A model generated the notes under the pieces. That model saw only the letters and a list, made by a program, of their open reading frames with translations. It was not told the DNA's origin and did no database searches. Of a stretch of 51,072 bases of DNA, positions 21,831 through 31,545 are shown piece by piece. Every line of letters starts with the position of its first letter. The stretch's first letter is position 1. A program made the translations under genes and the position numbers. The stretch covers positions 1-51,072 of the forward strand of contig CAMPHR010000021.1 in the NCBI GenBank assembly GCA_946886075.1. The letters run 5' to 3'. This DNA is from an uncultured Novosphingobium sp. Its GTDB lineage: Bacteria; Pseudomonadota; Alphaproteobacteria; Sphingomonadales; Sphingomonadaceae.

Positions 21831-22765
21831 CTGGCGGCCGCCCTGTAGTGCTGGTGGGGCAGCCTCTGCTAGAGCCCCTTTTGCCTGTGCTACTTGCCTC
21901 CTATGATGCGGTGCCGCTGTGGGAGGAAGAAGGCAGACGCCGCAGCGGCGAAGCCCGGGCGGTCGTCTGGGCTGGCGAGTTTCCCTTGTCGGCCGCTCTC
22001 CTCGACACACTGCCGCAACTGGGGCTCATCGCCTGCTTCACCGTGGGCTATGACGGCGTCGATCTGGCCGAGGCGACCCGGCGGGGCATAGCGGTCACGC
22101 ATGCCGCCGATGCCAACGCCGAAGATGTAGCAGACCATGCCATGGGCCTCATGCTCTCGCATCGCCGGGGCATCGTCGAAGGCGACCGGTTGCTGCGCGC
22201 GGGACTTTGGACGGCCGGGCCGGAAAGGCTGTCCCGCTCGATGGCGCGGGCCCGGCTTGGGATCGTCGGCATGGGGCATATCGGGCAGGCCGTCGCCCGG
22301 CGAGCCGAAGCGATGCGGATGGAGATCAGCTGGTGGGGCCCGCGTAACAAGCCCCACCTGCTCTGGCCGCGGGCTGAAAGCCTGACTGCTCTAGCGCAGG
22401 GCAGTGACATATTGCTGGTCGCGGCCCGCGCGGACGGCAGCAACCGCGGATTGATCAATGCTGACGTCATGGAGGCGCTTGGCCCGGAAGGGCTGCTCGT
22501 CAATGTCGCGCGCGGACAGTTGGTGGATGAAGACGCTCTAAGGCAGGCTCTACGCCAACGAACATTGGGCGGCGCGGCGCTGGACGTGTTCCAGCAGGAA
22601 CCCACGCCCGCCAGCATCTGGGCCGATGCGCCCAACTGCGTGCTGACGCCCCACATGGGTGGCGCCACCCATGAAGCGGTGGCGCGGATGGCCGGGATGG
22701 TGCTGGCGAACCTTGAAGCCTTCTTCACCGGAAAGGCTCTGCCGAACCCTGTCCCGCCCCTCTGA
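21827..22765 (+). CDS. D-2-hydroxyacid dehydrogenase (NAD(P)-dependent)
   Basis: The 312-residue protein belongs to the D-isomer-specific 2-hydroxyacid dehydrogenases, reducing 2-oxoacids such as glyoxylate, hydroxypyruvate or other keto acids. The nucleotide-binding GMGHIGQAVARRA loop, the catalytic Arg in NVARGQLVDEDAL and the C-terminal catalytic His in LTPHMGGATHEAV are present. ATG 21827 overlaps the stop of the upstream PLP enzyme by four bases. Such pairing suggests the dehydrogenase acts on a 2-oxo acid released by the PLP enzyme, for instance 2-oxobutyrate from a gamma-lyase reaction; this is an inference. Confidence 0.92.
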   Translation: MTGGRPVVLVGQPLLEPLLPVLLASYDAVPLWEEEGRRRSGEARAVVWAGEFPLSAALLDTLPQLGLIACFTVGYDGVDLAEATRRGIAVTHAADANAEDVADHAMGLMLSHRRGIVEGDRLLRAGLWTAGPERLSRSMARARLGIVGMGHIGQAVARRAEAMRMEISWWGPRNKPHLLWPRAESLTALAQGSDILLVAARADGSNRGLINADVMEALGPEGLLVNVARGQLVDEDALRQALRQRTLGGAALDVFQQEPTPASIWADAPNCVLTPHMGGATHEAVARMAGMVLANLEAFFTGKALPNPVPPL

Positions 22766-22775
22766 TCCAAAGAGC

Positions 22776-23450
22776 CTAGCGCCAATCTACCCGCGTCCAA
22801 CCGCGCTCCGCCGCCAGCCTGGCGAGCGGTTTGTGCGGGTTGGAGGCGAAGGGCATGTCGGCGAATTCCAGCATCGGCGCGTCTGACACATGGTCGGAAT
22901 AAGCGCGGATCTGGGCATGGTCGCGATCGATCGCCTCTGCCGCCATCCACGCCTTGATCATGCGCAGCTTGCCCGTGTCGTAGCAATTTTCGCCCGCAAT
23001 CTTGGCGCGCACATAGCGCAAATCCTGGCTGAGATGATCAGTCGCGATCACGGTGTCGAACCCCAGCCTGCGTGCGATCGGCTCGACATACAGACGGTAG
23101 GATGCGGTGGCGAGCACCAACCGGTATCCATCGGCCCTATCCTGCGCGATCTGGTTGAGAGCCCCCGCGCGCACATTGCTGGCGACCACCTTCGCGGCAT
23201 AGCTTTCCACATGGGGCATCAATTTGGTGCGCTCGACGTTGAAGCCGATCATCAACGCCTGATTGAGCTCCTTCAACCGCTGTCGGCTGATCAGCTTCAG
23301 CACATAGGCCAGCATCAAAAGGATGACGCAGGGCAGCAGCATCAGCCGCCATGGCGCCATCGCCCGGGATACGTGAATAAGGAACCCCGTATAGGTGCCG
23401 GAAACGGTCACCGTTCGATCCATATCGTAAATTGCCAGGCGGTGCGTCAT
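22776..23450 (-). CDS. HAD-IB family phosphatase
   Basis: The 224-residue protein has haloacid dehalogenase motif I (YDMDRTVT, residues 8-15), motif II in LVLATASYRLY, and motif III/IV in RAYSDHVSDAPML. A hydrophobic stretch at about residues 35-52 (MLLPCVILLMLAYVLKL) sits in the cap region and could associate with the membrane. HAD-IB proteins of this kind include phosphoserine, phosphatidylglycerophosphate-like and other small phosphatases; the substrate here is unknown. It is convergent with the dehydrogenase (ten bases between stops) and divergent from the mla operon. Confidence 0.85.
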   Translation of the reverse strand: MTHRLAIYDMDRTVTVSGTYTGFLIHVSRAMAPWRLMLLPCVILLMLAYVLKLISRQRLKELNQALMIGFNVERTKLMPHVESYAAKVVASNVRAGALNQIAQDRADGYRLVLATASYRLYVEPIARRLGFDTVIATDHLSQDLRYVRAKIAGENCYDTGKLRMIKAWMAAEAIDRDHAQIRAYSDHVSDAPMLEFADMPFASNPHKPLARLAAERGWTRVDWR

Positions 23451-23549
23451 GCCGTGTCCGAAACTTTTTGGCCGCTATTGTCGTTCTATCGTGCGGATGG
23501 GCCGTTTCGGCTTGCCGTGCAACCGATAATGGACCACTAACCCCCTTTG

Positions 23550-24659
23550 ATGAACAAAGCCGCTGATCTTGTGGAAGAAGCGCGCGATGGCGGCGCTGTC
23601 ATTCGGCTTGTGGGACATCTTTCCATCGCCTGCCTGCGCGATTTGCCCGCGCGGCTCGATGCCGTGACCGGCCCTGTTTCGACTATCGACCTGTCCGGCG
23701 TGGATCATATGGACACCATCGGCGCATGGACCGTCCATCGCACGGCCAAGCGCCTCGGATCTGAAGTCACCGGCGGCAATGAGGATGCACGGCGACTGGT
23801 GGAAGCGGTGGGCAAGCTGGACGAACCGGTCAGCATCCGCCCGGACTATGTCCCCCCTCTGCAGCGTGTCGTGGGGCAGATCGGTGAGGCGGTGGTCAAC
23901 TCCTTCTCGACGCTGCTCGGCCTGCTCGGCTTTTTCGGTGCGACTTTGGTGGCAAGCTGGAACGTCATCCGGCACCCCAGCAAGTTTCGCGTCAACGCCG
24001 TCGTGCAACGGTTCGAAGTGGTCGGCGTCTCGGCGCTGGGCATTATCGGCCTGATGAGCTTCCTCATCGGCATCGTCATCGCGCAGCAGGGTTCGGTGCA
24101 ACTGCGCCAGTTCGGCATGGAGATGCTGACGATCAACCTCGTTGGCCGCCTCACCTTCCGCGAACTGGGCGTACTCATGACGGCGATCATGGTCGCGGGC
24201 CGATCCGGATCGGCCTTCGCGGCGCAGCTTGGCACCATGAAGCTGACTGAAGAGGTGGACGCGATGCGCACCATCGGCGTGTCGCCCATGGAGGCGCTGG
24301 TCCTGCCCCGGACGCTCGCAGTGGTCATCATGATGCCGCTGCTAGGCTTCTATTCGTCCATCGTCGCGGTGATCGGCGGCGGCTTCCTCTGCGCCGTTTC
24401 GCTCGATATCCCGCCAATCACCTTCATCCAGCGGCTGCGTGAGGTGGTCCCGATCACCGACCTTTGGGTCGGGCTGCTGAAGGCTCCGGTATTCGGCATC
24501 ATCATCGCGCTTTCCGGCTGCTTCCAGGGCATGCAGGTCAAGGGCAATGCGGAGGAAGTGGGCCTGCGGACGACCTCCGCCGTGGTTCAGGCGATCTTCC
24601 TCGTGATCGTGATCGACGCCTTTTTCGCGGTCTTCTTCACCTGGCTCGGGTGGAACTGA
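23550..24659 (+). CDS. mlaE: MlaE-type ABC transporter permease with N-terminal STAS domain
   Basis: MlaE is the inner-membrane permease of the Mla phospholipid trafficking system that maintains outer-membrane lipid asymmetry. The 369-residue protein fuses a STAS domain (about residues 1-95, with SIACLRDLPARLDAV and TIDLSGVDHMDTIGAW) to the permease domain (about 115-368, five or so membrane helices, with MTAIMVAGRSGSAFAAQLGTM, the conserved MlaE signature). In Escherichia coli the STAS part is the separate protein MlaB; this fusion is common in alphaproteobacteria. The stop overlaps the ATG of the ATPase gene as TGATG. ATG 23550 is chosen over an in-frame TTG at 23547. Confidence 0.93.
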   Translation: MNKAADLVEEARDGGAVIRLVGHLSIACLRDLPARLDAVTGPVSTIDLSGVDHMDTIGAWTVHRTAKRLGSEVTGGNEDARRLVEAVGKLDEPVSIRPDYVPPLQRVVGQIGEAVVNSFSTLLGLLGFFGATLVASWNVIRHPSKFRVNAVVQRFEVVGVSALGIIGLMSFLIGIVIAQQGSVQLRQFGMEMLTINLVGRLTFRELGVLMTAIMVAGRSGSAFAAQLGTMKLTEEVDAMRTIGVSPMEALVLPRTLAVVIMMPLLGFYSSIVAVIGGGFLCAVSLDIPPITFIQRLREVVPITDLWVGLLKAPVFGIIIALSGCFQGMQVKGNAEEVGLRTTSAVVQAIFLVIVIDAFFAVFFTWLGWN

Positions 24660-25531
24660 TGGCTGAGGAAGAAGAAGCTGCCGCCGAAGAGGCGCGTGTC
24701 GACAAGGCTGTCGAGAAGAGCGATGTCGCCATCTCCGTGCGAGGCCTCAAGAACAGCTTCGGCGATCAGGTCGTCCACGAAAATCTCGACCTCGACGTGC
24801 GCAAGGGCGAGATATTGGGCGTCGTCGGCGGCTCCGGCACAGGCAAATCAGTGCTGATGCGGTCGATCATTGGGCTTCAAACACCCGAAGAAGGCGAGAT
24901 TCATGTCTTCGGCGAATCGATGATCGGTCGCCTGGATGATGAGGCCTTGGCCATTCGCAAGCGCTGGGGCGTGCTGTTCCAGGGCGGCGCGCTCTTTTCC
25001 ACCCTGACGGTGGCGGAAAATGTCGAAGTGCCGATCCGCGAATATTATCCCAATATCGGCCCGCAACTGCGCGATGAAATCGCGGCCTACAAAATCCGCC
25101 TGACCGGCCTCCCCGCCGAAGCCGGTCCTAAATATCCTGCGGAACTTTCGGGCGGCATGAAGAAGCGGGCAGGCCTCGCCCGCGCGCTGGCGCTCGACCC
25201 GGACCTGCTGTTCCTCGACGAACCGACAGCGGGCCTGGACCCGATCGGCGCAGCAGCTTTCGACGACCAGACGCGCAGGCTTCAACAGACGCTGGGCCTT
25301 ACCGTCTTCCTCATCACCCATGACCTCGACACGCTCTATTCGATCTGCGACCGCGTAGCGGTGCTGGCGGATAAGAAGGTCATTGCCGTCGGCACCATCG
25401 ATGAGTTGCTCGCGACGGATCACCCCTGGATTCAGGAATATTTCAATGGCCCGCGCGGACGCGCCGCGACGGCGGCCGTTTCCCGCGAACGGGAAAAGAC
25501 GGCGCCACAGCCATCGGACGGAAGGCGATAG
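24659..25531 (+). CDS. mlaF: MlaF-type ABC transporter ATP-binding protein
   Basis: This is the ATPase of the Mla phospholipid transporter. The 290-residue protein has Walker A GGSGTGKS (about residues 57-64), the ABC signature LSGGMKKR, Walker B LLFLDEPTAGLD, and the H-loop in VFLITHDLD. An acidic, Glu/Ala-rich head of about 20 residues precedes the ABC domain. The ATG at 24659 overlaps the mlaE stop. The next gene, mlaD, starts three bases after the stop, so the operon is tightly coupled. Confidence 0.95.
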   Translation: MAEEEEAAAEEARVDKAVEKSDVAISVRGLKNSFGDQVVHENLDLDVRKGEILGVVGGSGTGKSVLMRSIIGLQTPEEGEIHVFGESMIGRLDDEALAIRKRWGVLFQGGALFSTLTVAENVEVPIREYYPNIGPQLRDEIAAYKIRLTGLPAEAGPKYPAELSGGMKKRAGLARALALDPDLLFLDEPTAGLDPIGAAAFDDQTRRLQQTLGLTVFLITHDLDTLYSICDRVAVLADKKVIAVGTIDELLATDHPWIQEYFNGPRGRAATAAVSREREKTAPQPSDGRR

Positions 25532-25534
25532 GAT

Positions 25535-26497
25535 ATGGAAACCCGCTCCAACCATGTGCTGGTGGGCACGGTCACATTGCTGCTGCTGGCGGCGATCATG
25601 GTCGCCGCCTTCTGGTTTTCGCGCCTCTCAGAGGGCGACAACATGGAATATGACATCTTCTTCAAACAGTCGGTGAACGGCCTCGCCAAGGGGTCGAGCG
25701 TCAACTACTCCGGCGTTCCATCCGGTCAGGTTGAGAAGATCGAGCTTTGGAAGCGTGACCCAAGCTTCGTGAAGGTGCGCATTTCCGTGAAGGAAGGCAC
25801 CCCCGTTCTTCAGGGCACGACGGCAACGATCGCAGGCGTCGGCTTCACCGGCGTCAGCGAGATCGTGCTGGACGGCGCCGTCAAGGGCGCTCCGCCCATC
25901 GCCTGCCCGGAAGAAAATCCCCTCACCGCCTGCCCCGACGGCGTGCCGGTCATCCCGACCAAACCCGGCGCGTTGGGCGAGTTGTTGAACAACGCCCCGC
26001 AATTGCTGGAGCGGCTCTCCACCCTGACGGAGCGGCTGACAGAATTGCTCAACGACAAGAATCAGCAGTCGATCGCGGGCATCCTGGCCAATGTAGAGCG
26101 CGTTTCCGGCGCCCTGGCCGATCGTAGCCCTGAAATCGCCGCCACACTTGCCGAAGCGCGCATCGCGGTCCAGCGGACGGGCATTGCGGCCGAACAGATC
26201 GGAAAGCTCGCCGCAACGACCGATTCGATGCTGACCGACGAAGGCAAGCCGCTGATGGCGGACCTGCGCAAGAGCGTGCAGTCCGCGACCCGCAGCATCG
26301 AAACGCTCGACAAGACAATTGCCGAAGCACAACCAGGCGTTCGCGCGTTCAGCAACCAGACGATGCCTGAAGTCAATCAACTGGTCCGCGACTTGCGTGA
26401 GATGTCGCGCGCATTCCGCGGCGTTGCCGAGAAACTGGATCAACAGGGTGCCGGGTCGATCGTCGGATCGCCCAAGCTCCCCGATTATAAGCGATAA
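25535..26497 (+). CDS. mlaD: MlaD-type MCE-domain substrate-binding protein
   Basis: The 320-residue protein is the periplasmic lipid-binding component of the Mla system, anchored in the inner membrane. It has one N-terminal membrane helix (about residues 9-29), an MCE domain (about 38-120, with VNGLAKGSSVNYSGVPSGQV and GVGFTGVSEIVLDG), and a long helical C-terminal part from about 150 onward that probably forms the coiled region of the hexamer. A short insertion with two cysteines (IACPEENPLTACPDG) interrupts the MCE end, as in related proteins. It follows mlaF by three bases. Confidence 0.93.
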   Translation: METRSNHVLVGTVTLLLLAAIMVAAFWFSRLSEGDNMEYDIFFKQSVNGLAKGSSVNYSGVPSGQVEKIELWKRDPSFVKVRISVKEGTPVLQGTTATIAGVGFTGVSEIVLDGAVKGAPPIACPEENPLTACPDGVPVIPTKPGALGELLNNAPQLLERLSTLTERLTELLNDKNQQSIAGILANVERVSGALADRSPEIAATLAEARIAVQRTGIAAEQIGKLAATTDSMLTDEGKPLMADLRKSVQSATRSIETLDKTIAEAQPGVRAFSNQTMPEVNQLVRDLREMSRAFRGVAEKLDQQGAGSIVGSPKLPDYKR

Positions 26498-26506
26498 GGG
26501 ACAGCA

Positions 26507-27121
26507 ATGACGTTCCACAAGAAACCTGCCGCCCTTCCCCTCATGCTGGCATTCGCCGCAGCGCTTTCGGGCTGCGTTTCCTTTGGCGGTAAGCCCCCTG
26601 AAAGGCTGCTGTCGCTTGATGCCGCGCGAAAGGTCGCTCCGGGCACACTTCGCAGCACCGCGGCGGGGACGACCATCACGGTGGCCGATCCGGAAGCGCC
26701 CAAGCTCCTCGACACGGTGCGCGTACCGGTGCGCACCTCGCCCACGTCACTTGCCTATGTCACCAAGGTGCAGTGGGCCGACACGCCGCGTCACCTCTTC
26801 CAGAAACTGTTGTCCGAAACGATCGCCGCCAGCAGCAATCGCATCGTTCTCGATCCCGGCCAATATTCCGCCGATGCAGGCCAGCGCCTCATGGGGGAAT
26901 TGGTCGACTTCGGATTGGATGAGGCAAGCAACAGCGCCGTGGTCACTTATGACGCGATCCTCGCCGGCCCCGGCGGCACCGCGATTGCGCGGCAGCGCTT
27001 CACCGCCAGCGCGCCCATAGGCGGCAAGATCGACGCCACGACGATCGGCGCTCCACTCAACAGCGCCGCCAACCGGGTCGCAACTGACGTGGCTGCATGG
27101 CTCGCCGCCAGCGGACGTTGA
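26507..27121 (+). CDS. ABC-type transport auxiliary lipoprotein (PqiC-like)
   Basis: The 204-residue protein has a lipoprotein signal ending ALSGC (lipidated Cys23) and a domain related to PqiC/ABC-type transport auxiliary lipoproteins, with the pattern VRVPVRTSPTSLAYVTKVQWADTPRHLFQKLL. Such lipoproteins sit in the outer membrane and partner with MCE systems. It is the last gene of mlaE-mlaF-mlaD, nine bases after mlaD, and converges on pepN. A role as the outer-membrane partner of this lipid transporter follows from family and context. Confidence 0.87.
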   Translation: MTFHKKPAALPLMLAFAAALSGCVSFGGKPPERLLSLDAARKVAPGTLRSTAAGTTITVADPEAPKLLDTVRVPVRTSPTSLAYVTKVQWADTPRHLFQKLLSETIAASSNRIVLDPGQYSADAGQRLMGELVDFGLDEASNSAVVTYDAILAGPGGTAIARQRFTASAPIGGKIDATTIGAPLNSAANRVATDVAAWLAASGR

Positions 27122-27168
27122 ACCACTCCGCCTCATGCTGAACCCGCTTCCGCATGAAGCACTGCCCG

Positions 27169-29769
27169 CTAGTCGAGGCTCTTGCTCACCTGTTCCGTGA
27201 CGTCCTTCGACAGCCCCGGCTGCGCGAGGATTCTCTGCAACTCCCCGCGCATCAAAGCCGCCCGCGCGTCATTGAAGCGGCGCCACTGACCTAGCGGCGG
27301 AACGAGGCGCGCGGCCGTTTGCGGGTTGAGCTTGTCGAGAGCGATGATGCAATCGGCAACAAGCTTATATCCCTTCCCTGACCGGTGATGGAACGCCCAC
27401 TGGTTTCCGGCAAAGGCGCCGAACAGCGAGCGCACCCGATTGGGATTGGCAAGGGTGAAGTCGGGATGACGCGCCAATTCCTCCACCAGATCCACCGTGT
27501 CGGGGTGCGAAGCGAAAGCCTGCGTCTGGAACCATTTGTCCAGCGTCAGCGCATCGTCGCGATAGCGGTTGTAGAAGATGTCGAGCGCTGCCTCCCGCTC
27601 GTCACTTCGGCCATTGGCCAAAACGGCCAGCGCCGATTGCCGTTCGGTCATATTGTCCGCCTGGTCGAACTGAGAGAATGCCACCGCAGGACCGTCTGCT
27701 GCCCCCGAAGCCACCACGTAGAGAAGCGCGCTGTTGCGTAACTTCCGGCGCCCTTTCGCGGCAGCCGAGAGCGAGAAGCCATTCGCTTGCGTCCGGGCGT
27801 GAATATCTCGCCAGACCGGCTCCAGTTCCTTGCCGATCAGCTTCTGCAAAGCATCGCGCGCCTCATGGATGGCATCCGGATCGACCTGGATCATCTGGTC
27901 GCCAAGATAAGCTTCGCTAGGTAGCCGGACGGCCTCCGCAATGAAGGCGCTATCGAGGTGCGGGTCGGAGATAGTATCGCGGATCGCCGCCACCACCGCA
28001 GCCTCATCGACCGCCTGTCCCGCCACCCGGCCCACCAGCGCATTGACCATCAACTGCTGCATCGCCTCATACCGGGCAAAGGGGTCATCATCATGCGCCG
28101 ACAGAAAGGCAAGATCAGCCTGGCTCCTGTCCGTTTCGACAATTACCGGAGCTGAAAAGCCTCGGTTGATAGATAGAACAGGCGCCTCAGCGAACCCACT
28201 GAAGGTGAAGCGCTGCTGCTCGTCGGTCAGTATAAGTAGTGTTTCGCCCGAATTGCGGCCGCTGCCACGATCGAACAAAGCGGTGCGCAGCGGTATGGCA
28301 AGGGGGCGCTTGTCCGGCTGTCCACGCGTCGGTGGCGTACTCTGTTCCAACACCAGTTCCACCGCCTCAGCGGCCGGATCATGCGTCACGCTGGCGCGTA
28401 CACGCGGTGTTCCCGCCTGCTCATACCAGCGGCGGAATTGGCTGAGGTCGATCCCTCCGCCATCTTCCATCGCCCGAACGAAATCCTCGCAGGTCGCCGC
28501 CTCACCGTCATGCCGCTCGAAATAGAGGTCGGTGGCCTTGCGGAAGCGGTCGGGTCCCAGCATCAGAGCGATCATCCTGATCAACTCGGCGCCCTTGTTG
28601 TAGATCGTCGCCGTGTAGAAGTTACTGATCTCCATATAGGATTCTGGTCTCACCGGGTGGGCAAGCGGCCCCGAATCCTCTTGAAACTGTGCGGCGCGCA
28701 GCACCCGCACGTCTTCGATCCGCTTTACCGCATGGCTGCCCATGTCTGCCGAAAAACCCTGATCCCGAAAGACAGTGAACCCTTCCTTCAGGGAAAGCTG
28801 AAACCAGTCGCGGCACGTCACGCGATTGCCCGACCAATTGTGGAAATACTCATGGGCCACCACGCCCTCGACGCCATCATAGTCAGCGTCGGTCGCCGTC
28901 TCGGCATCAGCCAAAATGTAACGCGAATTGAAGATGTTAAGTCCCTTATTCTCCATCGCGCCGAAGTTGAAATCAGCGACGGCAACGATGTTGAACACAT
29001 CAAGATCATATTCGCGGCCATAGACGCGCTCGTCCCAGGCCATGCTGTTCTTGAGCGCTTGCATGGCATGACCCGTGCGGGGTAGGTCGGCTTCCTTCAC
29101 CCAGATACCCAGCTTTACTGGACGTCCGCTCGCCGTGACAAAGCTGTCGCTGTTGCAGGCTAGGTCTCCGGCGACCAGGGCGAACAGATAGCAAGGCTTC
29201 GGGAACGGATCAGTCCAACGGGCCCAGTGTCTTCCGTTCACCTCTTCGCCTTGCTTTACAGGGTCACCATTGGACAGCAGGATCGGGTACAGGCCCTGAT
29301 CAGCCTCCATGCGGACGGAGTATCGGGAAAGGATGTCGGGGCGATCAGGAAAGAAGGTGATCCGGCAAAAACCTTCGGCCTCGCATTGCGTGCACAACAG
29401 CCCACCACTGGCATAGAGGCCCATCAGCTTGCTATTATGTTCCGGCGCCAGTTCCACCAGCGTTTCCACCTGATGCGCGGCGCCGGACAGCGGAATAATG
29501 AGCGCGCCGCCTTCCATATGCCAGTCGCTCGGCAAAAGCGCACGCCCATCGACCTTCACTTCAATGGGGGTCAGTTCGTCGCCATCGAGCTTGAGCGGGT
29601 GGTCATGATCGCCATTGCGGCTGACGGTCAACGTCGCCCGAACAATGGTGCGGGCAGGGTCCAGGTTGAAGTCGAGCTCCACGTCTGGAACCAGCCAATC
29701 GGGCTGTCGATAATCCTGACAGCGGATGGTCGATGGAGCACAAGCAGTAGTTGTTTGAAGGTCAGCCAT
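27169..29769 (-). CDS. pepN: Aminopeptidase N (M1 family)
   Basis: PepN is a cytoplasmic zinc aminopeptidase that completes breakdown of peptides. The protein of 866 residues is the normal length of the E. coli-type enzyme. The exopeptidase motif GAMEN, the zinc site HEYFH (about residues 306-310) with the third ligand Glu in SLKEGFTVFRDQGF, and the catalytic Tyr region FYTATIYNKGAELIRM are intact. It is downstream of parB on the same strand, with 70 bases between that hold its likely promoter. Confidence 0.96.
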   Translation of the reverse strand: MADLQTTTACAPSTIRCQDYRQPDWLVPDVELDFNLDPARTIVRATLTVSRNGDHDHPLKLDGDELTPIEVKVDGRALLPSDWHMEGGALIIPLSGAAHQVETLVELAPEHNSKLMGLYASGGLLCTQCEAEGFCRITFFPDRPDILSRYSVRMEADQGLYPILLSNGDPVKQGEEVNGRHWARWTDPFPKPCYLFALVAGDLACNSDSFVTASGRPVKLGIWVKEADLPRTGHAMQALKNSMAWDERVYGREYDLDVFNIVAVADFNFGAMENKGLNIFNSRYILADAETATDADYDGVEGVVAHEYFHNWSGNRVTCRDWFQLSLKEGFTVFRDQGFSADMGSHAVKRIEDVRVLRAAQFQEDSGPLAHPVRPESYMEISNFYTATIYNKGAELIRMIALMLGPDRFRKATDLYFERHDGEAATCEDFVRAMEDGGGIDLSQFRRWYEQAGTPRVRASVTHDPAAEAVELVLEQSTPPTRGQPDKRPLAIPLRTALFDRGSGRNSGETLLILTDEQQRFTFSGFAEAPVLSINRGFSAPVIVETDRSQADLAFLSAHDDDPFARYEAMQQLMVNALVGRVAGQAVDEAAVVAAIRDTISDPHLDSAFIAEAVRLPSEAYLGDQMIQVDPDAIHEARDALQKLIGKELEPVWRDIHARTQANGFSLSAAAKGRRKLRNSALLYVVASGAADGPAVAFSQFDQADNMTERQSALAVLANGRSDEREAALDIFYNRYRDDALTLDKWFQTQAFASHPDTVDLVEELARHPDFTLANPNRVRSLFGAFAGNQWAFHHRSGKGYKLVADCIIALDKLNPQTAARLVPPLGQWRRFNDARAALMRGELQRILAQPGLSKDVTEQVSKSLD

Positions 29770-29839
29770 GGCCGCAGCCTAGAAAGCCTTAGGCCAAAAG
29801 GCCAGTGGCTGACGACCTGTCAGCCGACAGCTGCGCTTG

Positions 29840-30766
29840 TCAGATTCGTTCTCCGGAAAGGCGCTGGCACAGCATATCCAACTGGTCGAGCGTGGAGTAG
29901 CGCAAGGATAGCGTCCCGCCTCCCCCGTCGCCATGCCCGATATCAACCTTGACCCCCAGAATGTCCGCCAGATGCTGCTCGAGCGCTACGATATCCGGAT
30001 CCTTGCTCGGCGACACGGACGCAACACGGCTGCGAGGTGCCGCGCCATCACCCTTTTTTGACCGGCGAACCAGATCTTCGGTATCGCGTACCGATAAGCC
30101 CTTCGCCTCAACAGTCTTGGCCAGTGTCTCGCAATCCGGCGCACCGATCAACGCGCGGGCATGTCCCATGGAGAGCTTCTGCTCGACCACCTGCTGTTGC
30201 ACCGAGGCGGGAAGATCCAACAAACGGATCAGATTGGCAATGTGACTGCGCGATTTGCCGACGATCCGCCCTAGGGCTTCTTGGCTATGGTGGAAGTCCG
30301 CGATGAGCTTTCGGTAAGCCTCGGCCTCTTCGATGGGGTTCAGGTCCTCGCGTTGGATATTCTCCACCAGCGCGATTTCCAGCGTTTCCGCCTCGTCAAA
30401 ATCACGGACAATGGCGGGGATGCGGTGCAACTGTGCGCGCTGCGCTGCCCGCCAGCGGCGTTCGCCAGCGACGATCTGAAAGCCGCCCCCATGCGGCCGG
30501 ACGATGATGGGCTGGATCACGCCCCTCTTACCGATACTGTCCGCCAGTTCGGTCAGGGCGCCTTCATCAAAATGACGGCGCGGCTGTTCAGGGTGGGGCT
30601 GGATCAGCGCGACTTCGATGCTTTGAATGGCCTTGGTCGAAGCTGATGGTGCTTGAGGCGCAACCGGTTCTTCCCGGTTCACGTCGCCGAGCAACGCAGA
30701 AAGACCACGTCCCAAACCATGGGGCCGCTTGGTAACTTTCAGCTTCTCATCATTCTCGTTGCTCAA
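29840..30766 (-). CDS. parB: Chromosome partitioning protein ParB
   Basis: ParB binds parS, spreads on DNA by CTP-dependent clamping and, with ParA, segregates the chromosome origin. The 308-residue protein has an N-terminal ParA-interacting stretch (RPHGLGRGLSALLGD), the CTP-binding ParB/Srx domain (PHPEQPRRHFDE, GERRWRAAQRA), the helix-turn-helix domain (SQEALGRIVGKSRSHIANLIRLL) and a C-terminal dimerisation domain. The start is TTG 30766, supported by a full AGGAGG seven bases upstream, and overlaps the parA stop by four bases. Three parS-like sites lie within 3.5 kb. Confidence 0.97.
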   Translation of the reverse strand: MSNENDEKLKVTKRPHGLGRGLSALLGDVNREEPVAPQAPSASTKAIQSIEVALIQPHPEQPRRHFDEGALTELADSIGKRGVIQPIIVRPHGGGFQIVAGERRWRAAQRAQLHRIPAIVRDFDEAETLEIALVENIQREDLNPIEEAEAYRKLIADFHHSQEALGRIVGKSRSHIANLIRLLDLPASVQQQVVEQKLSMGHARALIGAPDCETLAKTVEAKGLSVRDTEDLVRRSKKGDGAAPRSRVASVSPSKDPDIVALEQHLADILGVKVDIGHGDGGGGTLSLRYSTLDQLDMLCQRLSGERI

Positions 30767-31545
30767 GCTGCAACCTCCTGTCGGGGCAGACGTGAAATCA
30801 GTTCACGGGCAAGGCGCATATAGGCTTCCGATCCAGAGCACCGAAAATCGTAAATCAGGGCGGGCACGCCGTGACTTGGCGCTTCCGAAAGCCTAACATT
30901 TCGCGGGATCACGGTGGAAAAGACCAGATCGCCAAGACAGGCGCGCACGTCATCCGCCACCTGGTCGGTCAGCCGGTTCCGCCGATCATACATGGTCAGC
31001 GCAACGCCCAGAATGGAGAGGCCCGGATTGAACCGGCCCCGAATGCGCTCTACAGTTTGCAACAACTGCGACAGCCCCTCCAAGGCGAAGAATTCACATT
31101 GCAGAGGCACCAAGAGTGACTGAGCCGCCACCATAGCGTTGATCGTCAATAGGCCGAGTGACGGAGGGCAATCGATAAGGCAAATATCCCACCGTCCCGA
31201 CTGCGCCTCGCTCAGCACCCGCTCCAGCCTGTGAGTACGCTCCTCATATTCGATCAACTCGATCTCCGCGCCGGACAAATCCTGCGTGGCGGCCACGATA
31301 TCAAGCTTGGGCACTCGCGTGGCGTGAATAGCGTCTTCGATCGCACAGTTGCCCACCAGCAGATCATAGCTCGACCAAGTCCGGTCAGCTTGGTTGACCC
31401 CCAATCCAGTGGAGGCATTGCCCTGGGGGTCGAGGTCGATCAGCAAAACCCGAAGCCCGGTAGCGGCCAATCCGGTCGCCAAATTTATCGCGGTTGTGGT
31501 TTTCCCCACCCCGCCCTTTTGATTGGCAATGGCGATACGGATCAT
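30763..31545 (-). CDS. parA: Chromosome partitioning ATPase ParA
   Basis: ParA is the Walker-type ATPase that forms a nucleoid gradient to move ParB-parS complexes. The 260-residue protein carries the deviant Walker A QKGGVGKTTTA (residues 9-19), Walker A' in LLIDLDPQGNAST, and Walker B region ICLIDCPPSLG. It lacks an N-terminal DNA-binding extension, as expected for chromosomal ParA/Soj. ATG 31545 overlaps the rsmG stop, and its own stop overlaps parB. Confidence 0.97.
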   Translation of the reverse strand: MIRIAIANQKGGVGKTTTAINLATGLAATGLRVLLIDLDPQGNASTGLGVNQADRTWSSYDLLVGNCAIEDAIHATRVPKLDIVAATQDLSGAEIELIEYEERTHRLERVLSEAQSGRWDICLIDCPPSLGLLTINAMVAAQSLLVPLQCEFFALEGLSQLLQTVERIRGRFNPGLSILGVALTMYDRRNRLTDQVADDVRACLGDLVFSTVIPRNVRLSEAPSHGVPALIYDFRCSGSEAYMRLARELISRLPRQEVAA